A DNA stretch of 55,819 bases from Azolla pinnata (Eukaryota; Streptophyta; Polypodiopsida; Salviniales; Salviniaceae): contig JBBBWG010026358.1 of assembly GCA_037176905.1 (NCBI GenBank), positions 15,825 to 71,643 of the forward strand, in the 5' to 3' direction. The translations under genes were made by a program, and so were the position numbers. Of the stretch, positions 45,112-55,745 are shown in pieces. The notes under the pieces were generated by a model. It was given only the letters and a program-made list of their open reading frames with translations, was not told the DNA's origin and did not search any database. Each line of letters begins with the position of its first letter. The first letter of the stretch is position 1.

Positions 45112-48100
45112 ATGGCGGCCTTTGCCGAAACCTTCCAGAAGTGGAGGCATTTCCCCAAAGGCCTCCGCGTCCTCTTGGTCGACAGCGACGAGGAATTCCT
45201 CCGCGATTCCACCCTCAAATTGCAAAGCTATGGCTACCTCGGTGAGTGCCAGACTCCTTCTGGAGGTTTTATACGATCTTAAAGAAGACGGACAAGAAGA
45301 AGAAGAAGAAGAAGAAGAAGAAGAAGAAGAAGAAGAAGAAGAAGGAGAAGAATTTTCTTCTGAGATCTTCCAAAATCTCCACGATTCCAGCTCATTTCTT
45401 CGGTTTTCTTTCGCTGTCTACGATTTGTGCAGAAAATGTTGGTTATAGTTTATTTCTTGCTTAACTATTTTCGTGTGCCTATTAATGGCTGATGATTTTT
45501 TTCTTCTGATATCAAATTGTCAAGAGAAGCTGTAATATATTCACTAGTTTCGTGTAAATGAAAACTGTGCTGCTCGAAGACTTGTATTTCAGCTATTTTA
45601 ATCGTGATATTGAGAAATGCCATATGAAAAACTGTGGTATCCTGAATTGTCCTCTGTAGGCCAAAAGTCATTTTTTCCCTATCAAGTTCACGCCCTTTTT
45701 GTCACATTTTCTCTATGCGACATCAGTGATGTCAGTTTCTGATACCATTATGTGAGCGATTACTGAATTGGTAACCATTACGAAACAAAAGCCTTGTTTT
45801 TATTCATAAAATGGCTAGTATTTTCTCCAGAAAATTCAGTGATATCAGTCTCTTATACCATATTTTCTGTCAGTACCAAAATTCTCAGTGGTTTTGGCAC
45901 AACAACTTAGGTTCTCTTCAAGAGGACTTCAAAGTTATTTGTTGTGTAAACATTTATCAAAAACCTGGGATATTAGTTTCCAAGATCATCTCGTATGAAG
46001 CATGCTTTATCCTGGAAATGAGTCGTCAATGATAATAATAAATTTGGGAAAATATTGCGTCTCTGATTCAAGTGATCCTTTTCATGCGTAAAGTGAATTG
46101 AATTCATTAAAAGAACCAGAAATTTTGTAAATCAGAATTTCTCCCATCCACCTAGGCATAGTGAAGTTTTTGGAAGCTAGTAGAAACATAAATTTTGTTT
46201 TCAGCGGAATTAAATATCCATTTATAATGATTGTACATAGGAGATAAAACTCAGTTGGTTTTATTTCTACTATGTTAAAAATGATTTAAGGATGCCTTAT
46301 ATGCTGACAGATTTGTTCTTTGCTCTTTGTTTTTCGGGAAGAGTCACATTAAAGTGCATTTCATTTTTAAAAGATATAAAACCTTATATTAATCTCTGTT
46401 TCAGACAGATGCATGGCAGAAATTCTGAGCCATTTCTTTTTTTATGATTGTGCTGGTGTACAGTTACAAGTTTCTCCTCAGGACATGATGCCTGTGCAGC
46501 TCTGACAAACTATAAACAGATATTCCATGTGGCATTGGTTCAGGCAAGACGAGTTTCAGTTAATATCTTCTGGTTAGTGGTCCTTACATTTGTTGTCTCC
46601 TGAAAACGCAAGAATTTGTATATGTATGTAAATTCAGGCCACTGAGAGGAATGATGTGGATACTTGCAAAATATTGGAATATTCGAGACAAATACCAATG
46701 ATTAGTAAGTGGAATCAAGTTAACGGTTGAGTCTTGATGGAAATGTTTGAAATTCCTATTCATTATTTCGAGGACAATACACAGATAGACTTTATGTTAT
46801 TTATATTTTGTTTTTTTCTTATGACAGTGATATCTGAGATCGAAAATATGTCAATAATGGTCAAAACGATTGCAGTAAGCTCACTATCAAAGTTCTAGCA
46901 TATTTTATATGCAGTAATTAGGTCTTCCACAATTTTAGAATTATTAGATACATGAATGTTAAAGAAAACTGAAATTCTTCTGAGCAGCTTGGAGCAGTGG
47001 AGTTTTTGTTGAAGCCCCTGTCTGAGGATAAGCTGAAGAACATATGGCAGCATGTTGTTCGGAAGGTGCAAATCAAATTGAAATTCATTGTTAATCAATG
47101 ATGATTATGGCAAAATAGCTTCAGCAATCTTAGATTTTCACAGGCGTTAGATTCAAGAGAGAGTTTGCGACCTGGATACCTAGAGCCAGAAACGAATAAT
47201 TATCATCATAAGGAGGATTCAGATGAAAGTGAAATTAACAGATCAGGAAATTCAGGTGAAATGTGTCATATTGGGTCCCAGTCAACGAGGCTTGCAGTTA
47301 ATGAAGACAGGTTTCCAGCACCATCCACTCCCCAGCTAGAACAAGGTGGGAGACAAGAAGAAGGTCCTGAAGAATCTCCGCGGTCTCATGATTTAACTGA
47401 AAGATGCAGCTTCAAAGGAATGTCTCATGCAGCTTTATCTGTGTCTAGTGTTTCAAACGAGAACACAAAGGCGATACCCATGTCAGTACTCGACTCTGTC
47501 GACGTAAAGAAAGAAGAGGATTCTAGTGATTGTAATGAAGTAACCTGTTGTACCATACAAAAGCTTCAATCTGTCTCCCAGGATCAAAATGTGGATGCCA
47601 CTCAATCAACCGACACAAAGCAACAAGGTATGGGGAAAAGCGTGAGGGAACACTGTGGTTTGGAAAGTGATGAGAGGGCATTAGTTGGGGTGAAGAAGGA
47701 TGATGTTAATGAAAATCAATCGGTCGAAGAAAGCATAATTCAGACAAATGATTTGAGAGTTAATATGGACTGCATGAATACAGATTCAATGAGTTCATCG
47801 CAGTCCTTTGGACATGTCAACCCGAAGCTGGGTCTCAAAAGAAAATCAAATGGAAAAAGAAGCAATCAGAAAAGACAGATGAAGGTACTTTTTCTTTGTG
47901 ATTAACGTTTTATATTTCATTTCTATTCGAAATTGAGGTGGCTTTTGCCAACGTGTACATAGAGCAATCAACTAGATTCTGACCGTAGAAGACAGGAGCT
48001 GGATGTATGAACGTCTGGCAGACAAACTTACTAGCTTAGCTGCATCTGTTTGGCCTTTCTTTTCTTTATTTATTGTTATCACCTTCCTTTGTCAAGACTA

Positions 48101-49990
48101 TGATCGTTCTGCTCCTCTAGATCAGCTTTGTTGAGGAATTTATAGATACTAATATATCCCAAGCTCACGCATTCCTCAGTAGTTCATACTTATGTTGGTT
48201 GTCCTTAAAGAGAAGACACCAATGTAAGATGTCATCATTTCTTTGGTCTCTTAAAGACATCAATGTCTCTCTTTCTCTCATTGCTTATGTCTTAAACAAC
48301 TCGAAGAAAATACAAGGACAGCTGAGCAATGCCAGAACATTTGTAGTGTGAGAATTAGCCAGGCAAACGTGAAAATAAGGTGCCATCTTCTGAAGAGAAA
48401 TGCCTAGACGAACACAGTAGCATAATCCGCTAAAGGAGAGGCACTTCTGATTGGTGGATAAAACCCACAAGCTCTTTCTATTGTCGTTCTGCATCCATCC
48501 CCAGCTTATTTTGCCCCATGGGCATATTTATTGCCATTATCGATTTTTTCTTCTTCATTGCGATACCTGTTTATGTAGGAAGCTAGATTAAAGAGGTTAT
48601 TATTATTCTTACTTGATTTGATTGGTCAGGTCAGGCAGTTGTAGATAATTACTATCTTCCCAAGACATGAAATAAGCAGACGTTAGGGTTGACTTTTCCT
48701 AGTTATTATCCTCAAGCAAAATTCATCAATGTGGCGATCATGTGTTAACATAACTTTTCATGGCATTTCCCGTGTAGCTGAAGTTGATATGGAAGTTTGA
48801 TTAAACTTGTGAAATATATGACATTCTGAAGGTGTAAATAATACTGATACATTGAGCTTCCTTTTGTTATGTTCAGGAATCTGGGTTGCAGGAAAAATAT
48901 CATTTTGGTAAAGACATGGAGGCAAACAACTGGCACCAGAGTAAGGTCATTTGTGGGAAACCATCAAATAAGGGAAGGCAAAACAAAATGCAGATTCGTC
49001 CTCGGATACAACCCCCAGCAATATGCCCTTTCCCACCTCTATATGTATGGGGCCATCCAGCAGTAGATAGTTCTACGGTTCATGTCATGCCACAGTACAG
49101 CCATTTAGTGGTAATCCACCTTACATCAATTAAAAACTTAACATGAATGTTGCTGACTTCATAAAATATTTCTTGGTGAGAACATTATGAGAAACTTTCA
49201 CGATGTTGTCTAACACGATGATAGTTGGTCTTTGATAGGTACCAGGAATGTGTTATGGAGCACCATATTATGGACCGCATATGGTATGCATGTCACTGAT
49301 GGAATTATTTCATATTAAGGTTCTATGTTTTATATCTTGCTTGTATGCAACATTAATGGTATGCATGTCATTCCACGGGTCCAAATGAAGGTTTTTTGGT
49401 TTATTCTTGCTATTCTGGAGCACAGTTAATTGAAACTGTGAACGATTAAAGTTTGATGTTTCATATATTGATTAATAGTATTCTTTATTTTTGGTAGTTC
49501 TCTGGATCATCCGTAGGGTATGCTGAAAGAGGTTTAACATTTTCAACTTTGGATGACAATGATGCTCCGGAAGCGACAAATCGATGTAGAAATTCCAGAT
49601 TTCTAGATATCCACCCAGTAAGAATCATATCTACGAAACATATAAAGACCCTAACGTGCTGGATAAATTTAAAAATAGTCTCTGTATTACAGAAGATACT
49701 ATTACATAAAAGTATTGGAGTAAACGTCAACAATTTGTGGATAAATGGCCTTTTTACCCAAGAGTTTCAACATTTTTCATTGCATATGACATCTTTTATC
49801 GGTTATGTGCATGACGATACTTGCTGGTGAATGACAGACGAAGGAGCTAATAGATGCGGCGATCAGTGAAGCATTGAATGATCCTTGGGCTCCACTACCC
49901 CTAGGTTTGAAACCGCCTTCGATGGAAAGTGTCATGGCTGAGCTTCAACAACAAGGGATCGATTCTCTGGCCTTGGGCATGTATTCCTAA
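45112..49990 (+). CDS. APRR2: APRR2-like pseudo-response regulator lacking the GARP DNA-binding domain
   Basis: Relative of Arabidopsis APRR2, a pseudo-receiver plus GARP (Myb-like) protein. Exons: 45112-45241, 46464-46543, 46638-46704, 46828-46874, 46988-47065, 47144-47884, 48877-49110, 49239-49283, 49498-49617 and 49838-49990; 1695 nt, 564 aa, every phase consistent. Receiver 1-134: [56 protein letters not shown]. The phosphorylated Asp position is Q70 while K117 remains, so it is a pseudo-receiver. Middle 135-381 contains [10 protein letters not shown] and ends [16 protein letters not shown], where relatives continue into WTPELH. The next exon instead starts [20 protein letters not shown] (like the KYRSHRKHLLAREAEAASW that follows GARP), then [20 protein letters not shown]. 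The C-terminus has the family motif [20 protein letters not shown]. One intron (46544) uses a GC donor. The start at 45112 matches relatives. Confidence 0.85.
45295..45351 (+). repeat. GAA microsatellite in APRR2-like intron 1
   Basis: About 18 GAA units shortly after the exon 1 donor at 45242. Confidence 0.95.
47885..48876 (+). other. Intron at the site where the GARP exons are expected
   Basis: A 992-bp phase-0 intron between KRQMK and ESGLQ. I read it in the forward frames and found nothing resembling the GARP blocks WTPELH, IPSRILE or LTRHNVASHLQ. Confidence 0.7.
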
Positions 49991-50920
49991 GTAGCATTTG
50001 TACATTTCTACAGCACAGAAATCTTTCACATAATTTGGGGACAAAATGTAAGGCTTCTTTGTCCTAAAGCTAGTGAGGTAGAGGAAGCTCTTTGTACACC
50101 CCATTTAAGGAGCCATGATGCGAAGAGAAGCTTAACATGGCTTCATTAAAACTAATTGCTTCAGTGTTAGAATAAACGATTTATGCATCCATATGGGCAT
50201 AAATTCAACTTCTGGACCTAACAAGTTGAGTACCAGCAATCACTTGAGGCTTAATTGAAAGTGCTTCTCATTTTTGAACCAGGTAATGGCATATACCAAG
50301 AGAAGATCAAACCAAAGTCAACATCTCAGTTCATGAGAAAAACATTTCCATCAAGGACTGGGAAAGACGGGCCACTTCTCCATTCATAAGAGAGTGTGCA
50401 GCGCTTCTAATGTTGTAAGTTTGCAATAAAGAGCTACTTTTGATAGGCTACTACCATTTGACTTGGGGACTTGCTTGGCAATTTCTAGATCATAGAATGG
50501 AGAGGCGCAGATTGCAAGTTGCGTAATTGCTCTCCGAGTATGTTGGAACTCACTGCATAATCCTTGTTTCTTCTAAATCACCAGAAGAATCTTATGACAT
50601 TTGCTGCTATAATTTATTATGGACAGACTTCGCAAGATTAAGACCTTTGCAAAAGCCTCATAAATAAAGCCTTTTCAAATAGGAGATGCTTGATTGCAAA
50701 AGCAGTTTTCAAATAGGAGATGTAACATAACCACATCTGATGAGTGGTAAAACCCATTTCAAAAGCTTGATCAAGGTCCAATGTGATTGAACATAAACTA
50801 CAGAACTTGAGGTTTTACTGCACAAGAGCACGATCAAACTTAACAAGAAGTTAGATAGTTAAGCTACCTTGTAGTTGGGAGATAAAGATTCAATTCAAAA
50901 GATGCTTATCTCAAGTCTAC
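49991..50920. other. APRR2-like 3' flank, no gene seen
   Basis: AT-rich. A short duplicated phrase TTTTCAAATAGGAGATG occurs twice (about 50671-50720). No gene recognised. Confidence 0.5.
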
Positions 50921-50924
50921 CTCT

Positions 50925-51045
50925 AAATGATCCCAACTTGGTGGTGTCTTGGAACATAGAGGTCATGGGTTCAAGCTCCATTGTGTCAAAAGTTGTAGCC
51001 TTTGGATGTATGAGTGATGCCTTGCACCGACACAAGTTGTTAACA
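50925..51045 (+). repeat. tRNA-derived SINE-like unit
   Basis: AACTTGGTGGTGTCTTGG (about 50935-50952) resembles a Pol III A box and GGGTTCAAGCTCC (50967-50979) a B box, with spacing near that of tRNA-derived SINEs. No intact tRNA fold. Confidence 0.45.
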
Positions 51046-51633
51046 TAAATTAGAAAGTGAGATTTCTCCATTTCATTTCCTGGATGGTATTAACGATACG
51101 ATTCAGGCTTGAGTTAATAATTAGTTTCCTGGATTCTATAATTAGTTTACAAGACCACACACTACACTATCATATCATTTAGCAAGCATTGTTTCAATTT
51201 GTATAGTAACATGGAACACGAGATGGATATGACTTACTCTTTAATAATTTTTAGCTTACAGAGTACTGTCCTTATCGTTTCCTTAATAATATTCTGTGGA
51301 CTACAACAATAGTTTCGGTGCCTTAACAGCAGACTTAGTCTTTATCTTATTAAAAGGATTTATCACCGACCGTTTCAAAACTAGATAAACGAAACGATTG
51401 ACGTATAGAAAAGCTATGATATGACCAAACTGGTATATACATAAGGGTAGGGGGCATATATGAGCTGTGCATGGCTCATTATTGGGAGATAAAAAGGGCC
51501 AGATTTCGAACATGCACGAGGGTTATCAATGCTAGTTCATTTTCAAACTTTGCTACGGGTGTGTGTGTCGATTCGAGTCTGTATTCTATGGAGACGGATC
51601 TTTTTTTTTTTGATATACTGCGATAGCAGAAAC
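51046..51633. other. Intergenic, no gene seen
   Basis: AT-rich DNA ending in the probable 3' UTR of the BBE-like gene; contains an 11-base T run at 51601-51611. Confidence 0.5.
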
Positions 51634-54600
51634 TCAGGGAGAGAGGGAGGTGGGAATGCTTTGGGGTTGGTGGAAGATGTTGGTGGGATCGATTCGGCGC
51701 TTGATCTGCACGAGCCTCGCGAAGTTGGGGCCGAAGTAGTGCTTGCCAGCAGAGGAGCCATTGCCCAAGTCGAGGTCGATGTAGTTCACATAACCAGCTC
51801 TGGAGGAGGAGCCAGTGCCAACAGAAGAAGCAGAAGAAGGGAAGTACGAGACGAACGGGGACATGTAGTTATACAAGCCGCGGACCCAGGCGATGAGCGA
51901 GTCCTGATCGGAGAACCCGTCTTTAGCCGGCCAAACTGCCTGATACTGGATGTCAAACAGCGCTTCCGAGCGGTGCGGGAACGGCAGCGCTGTCTGGCTT
52001 ATGTCCCTCATCACCCCTCCGTATGGCGTGAAGATCATCCACCCCCTCGTGTTCCTCTCGAGTATGTTCAGCGCTCCCCCGATCGCCTCCCGCGTCAGCG
52101 GCTTCGCCACGTAGTCCGACTTCGCCTTGAAGTAGCTCACGCTCGATTGCCGCCTGTTCAGCAGCACCGTGGCTGGCCCTGATAGCCCTGCTATGCTCAC
52201 CACCGACTGCAATCGACGTTGTAGATCGCGTCACGTAAACCTTTTGAACCAATTTATAAGGCTAATTCGAAATGTTTTTCAAGGTGGTAGGGATGGGACA
52301 AAAGCCACATGGAGAGCCCTTGAAGTTTGACCTATATAAAGGGGACTAGTTATTTCTTTCTACTACGGAATCATGTGATGTTTTAAAGACTCTCTTACTG
52401 TGACGTTTTAAAGGCTCTCTTGGTGAGGCTAACCTCTATCCTTGGTAATAATAATCTGTGGTATATATACCATTCTTTTCTCTCTAATCTTCTATTGTTG
52501 CTTCATCATTAGTAGATCCGTACTGTTAGGCACTCGATGAGATGTACGCATGCGATGGCAAGCGAAAACGAAATGCTTTTGAGGGTGATAGGAATGGGCC
52601 AAAACCTACAGGGAGCCTTTGAAGTTTGACTTATATAAAAGGGACCAGATTATTACGGACTCATGTGATGTTTTCAAGGCTCTCATGGTGAGGCTAGGCT
52701 CTATCCGAGGTAATAATAAACTATGGTAATAATTTGTGATATATAAAACAATCACGATATTTTGGATTTGTCCTCAGTCTTTCGCTCGAGGGGTGGTTGG
52801 TGTGGCTAATCACCCTTAATCCATTCTTTTCTCTCTTCTAATCTTCTCTATTATTGTTTCATCATTAGAAGATCCCTACTATCAAGCACTCGATGAGATG
52901 TACGCATGCGATGGCAAGCGAAAACGAAATGCTTTTGAGGGTGGTAGAAATGGGCCAAAACCCACATGGAGCCCTTGAAGTTTGACTTATATAAAAGGGA
53001 CCAGATTATTACGGACTCATGTGATGTTTTCAAGGCTCTCTTGGTGAGGCTAGGCTCTATCCGAGGTAATAATAATTTATGGTATGTAGAACGACCATGA
53101 TATTTTGGATGTGTCCTCAGTCTTCCGCTCGGGGGAGCGGTTGATGTGGCTAATCACCCTTAATCCATTCTTTTTCTCTCTTCTGATCTTCTCTATTACT
53201 GCCTCTCTATCATTAGAAGATGCGTGCTATCCGGGCACCGATACTGTGGATATATGCGATGGCGAGCGAAAACAGGCGTTTTGACCGGAAGCTTTTAACC
53301 GAAGAGAAATATGCGATCGAAAACTACAGGTGCGCGACTCGAAGAAATGTGGCCCTACCTGGGCCCAGTCGCCCTGCTGGCATTCGTCGGCAGAGAGGCG
53401 GAGCTCGGGGAAGATGGACGCGAAGAGGGCGAGGGTCTGGTCGACGGTGCCCCAGAACTGGCCGTAGAAGGTGGAGCCGATGTCCGGGAGGCCGGAGGAG
53501 TTGCTGATTCCGGCGAGGTACACGGCGAGGAAGAGCTCGCGCGGGGCCGCGGACGTGGGCCCCACGGCCTGCCACCGATGGACGAGCCCCGTTACAGACT
53601 GCTTCCCGGTGCGCCATGCCTAGAAAACATAAGATTGGCAATATTCGCATTTCGATCCACTCTCCTCTCTTCTTCTTCTCTCTCTCTCTTATATCTTCCT
53701 TCGCTCAATTCAATCTCTTCCCTGGTTCTCACAGTATTCGCCCGGAAAATAAATAAATAAATAAATATATCAAACACGAATATACGAACGATCAACGAAT
53801 TATGTAACTGTTACTTGATCGGAGGAAGTCTCCCCGATGTGTGTATCAGTCTCCTTGTAGACTCTCTACGTAATAATCCTTCATAACTAATGGGAAAGTA
53901 GCTTCATTTTGGAAAATAAAATAAAATTTATGCAGCTGTTACAAGTATAACCGCATATATTTCTTCCGAACTTCTGTTCTTTTTTTTTTCTTCTTATGTG
54001 AACTCGGTGTTTGTGTTTGTGCGTCTTGCATATATATATTTTTTTCCAAACTAGAAGATTCTACATTACTCAAAAACAGAATATATGCGAAAGTGTTTCC
54101 GACAATAAATTTGTCCTTTTTTCCGTATCACTCTTTGTCTCTTGCTCGCTTACTCTCATTTACGATTTTTTCTTATTTGATTTGATTCAGCTTTTTTGAC
54201 TGTTTTTTGTTTGATATATTTTGTTTTAAAAAAAAAACGAACGGTTTACTCTATATTTTAGAGCCTTTGGTTCGTTCTCAAATAATACTTTTGTACTCGA
54301 ATACGAATGCATGAATGTATTCTACTACTCCTGACTGAGATTTAGGCTCTCAATTATGATTTTTTGTTTTACACCTTCTGTTCCAAAAGGCAAATGGTTT
54401 ATTTTATGTACTCTAATTTAGAGGCCCATTTCTGCTGTTTCCGAAAGTCCTCAAACAACAATATGTCTATACTCAAATACGAATGCACGAATGTATTTCC
54501 ATTCCCGACTAAGATTTGGGCTCTCGTTTATGATTCTTATTTTTTGTGCCTTCTGCTCCAAAAGGCAATGTGCTCTAATTTAGAGCCCCCATTGCTGATG

Positions 54601-54877
54601 TTTCTCAAGTCCGCAAACAACGATATGTTTAGACTCGAATACGAATGCACGAATGTATATTTTCCAGATTAAATGAATCAATACCTTGAAGGTGGTGATG
54701 ACGGAGGGCACGCGAACGAGGCGAAGCTTCCATGATGCGACGATGCCCCAGCTTCCGCCGCCACCGCCGCGAAGCGCCCAGAAGAGGTCTGGGTCCTGGG
54801 ACGCGACTCCGTGGACAAAGGTCCCGTTGGGCAGGATCACGTCTGCATCGAGAACATTGTCGGCCGCAAGCCCGTAC
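51634..54877 (-). CDS. Berberine-bridge-enzyme-like FAD oxidase, 5' exons missing
   Basis: Secreted flavoprotein family that oxidises alcohols, oligosaccharides or alkaloids with O2. Minus-strand exons: 54877-54685 (YGLAADNVLDADVILPNG, DLFWALRGGGGGSWGIVA), 53619-53359 (VHRWQAVGP, GTVDQTLALFASIFPELRLS, CQQGDWAQ) and 52206-51634 (SIAGLSGPATVLL, MIFTPYGGVMRDISQTALPF, FPHRSEALFDIQYQAVWP, RAGYVNYIDLDLG, KHYFGPNFARLVQIKRRIDP, IFHQPQSIP, stop). This is about 341 aa of an expected 530-550. Retained are the second half of the FAD_binding_4 domain and the C-terminal BBE domain. Missing are the signal peptide and the N-terminal FAD half, which carries the covalent flavin-attachment residues. Upstream of 54877 come an acceptor, a degenerate telomeric tract and the window end, with no candidate 5' exon. 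It is either truncated or continues beyond the window. The remaining frame is intact. Confidence 0.85.
52268..53275. repeat. About 330-bp tandem repeat, three copies, in BBE-like intron
   Basis: Copies begin near 52268, 52570 and 52928, each with AAATGnTTTT, GGGTGGTAGnnATGGG, CCTTGAAGTTTGAC, TATATAAAnGGGACnAG, GACTCATGTGATGTTTT, and end near CATTAGAAGATnC. The TATATAAA box and layout recall an LTR or a non-autonomous element, but no coding part or defined ends are seen. Copies two and three are most alike. Confidence 0.85.
54290..54670. repeat. About 170-bp tandem repeat, three copies, in BBE-like intron
   Basis: ACTCGAATACGAATGCATGA, ATGTATT and GACTnAGATTTnGGCTCTC recur near 54297, 54473 and 54634, with TTTAGAGnCCCATT and TCTGnTCCAAAAGGCAA between. 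The third copy runs up to exon 54877-54685. Confidence 0.85.
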
Positions 54878-54889
54878 CTGTGTCATTAG

Positions 54890-55036
54890 GATTTAGGGTT
54901 CAGGATTTAGGATTCAGGGTTTAGGGTTTAGGGTTTAGGGTTCAGGGTTTAGGATTCAGGGTTTAGGGTTTAGGGTTTAGGGTTCAGGATTTAGGATTCA
55001 GGGTTTAGGGTTTAGGGTTTAGGGTTTAGGGTTTAA
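54890..55036 (+). repeat. Degenerate telomere-type array (TTTAGGG/TTCAGGG)
   Basis: About 20 units mixing TTTAGGG, TTCAGGG and GATTTAGGATTCAGGG, with a higher-order period of about 49-56 bases. It begins about 12 bases from the splice acceptor of the first preserved BBE-like exon. Confidence 0.95.
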
Positions 55037-55660
55037 GGTGCCTTATAACATAAAACTTTACGTTCTAGAATACCCGAGATGTGCTCTGCGTGTGATTCTT
55101 GTTTTGGAGCTCCCCGTTTATTTTCTTAAGCCAAAGTTATAAAGATCGAACATATGTATATTCTGCTGAGGGCTATTATTTCCGACTTCGAAAGTGAATA
55201 TAAAGTCCCCTGAAAGTTGTGGTGATATCGAGGCTTAATTAATGGTGAATTCGCGTAATTATCTACCGTATTTCTTACGTTCTGCTGAAAGGGCGCCGCT
55301 CTTTTCAATTGTTAATATTAAACCGCAACGGTGCTATATATATATATATAGAGATCCCGAGATGGTTGTTTCCACCTCCAATGGACTAGCTGCCTCTCTT
55401 TTTTCTAATTTTTTATAGTGTAAAAATACTCTATTACCCCTTAAGGGCGTTCATCTGGTCCGATCCGTTTACCCCCGTCTCTGTTAACTAATGACAGGAC
55501 ATAGTCTCGGAAGAGAGAGAGGGGAAAGAAATAGGAGAAGAAGATCTACCATGGTTTAAACGCGTATTCGGCATTAGTTAGCGTAGCCCCGCGCATTTTT
55601 TTACGTGCTAAGCGTGTTATGCGTAGAAAAACCCCGGATCTCGACGAGCTCTACGGTCTC
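55037..55660. other. Subtelomeric spacer, no gene seen
   Basis: About 620 bp with a TA run (about 55335-55349). I looked on the minus strand for N-terminal BBE exons (GGHDYEG-like FAD motif) and found none. Confidence 0.55.
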
Positions 55661-55736
55661 GACGCGTGTATCCTAAGCATTCGATACGATTCGGTTTGGA
55701 CGCGTGTGTCCGAAGCATTCGATACGATTCGGTTTC
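55661..55736 (+). repeat. 38-bp subtelomeric direct repeat, two copies
   Basis: GACGCGTGTnTCCnAAGCATTCGATACGATTCGG at 55661-55698 and 55699-55736, immediately before the terminal telomeric array. Confidence 0.92.
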
Positions 55737-55745
55737 AACGATCGG

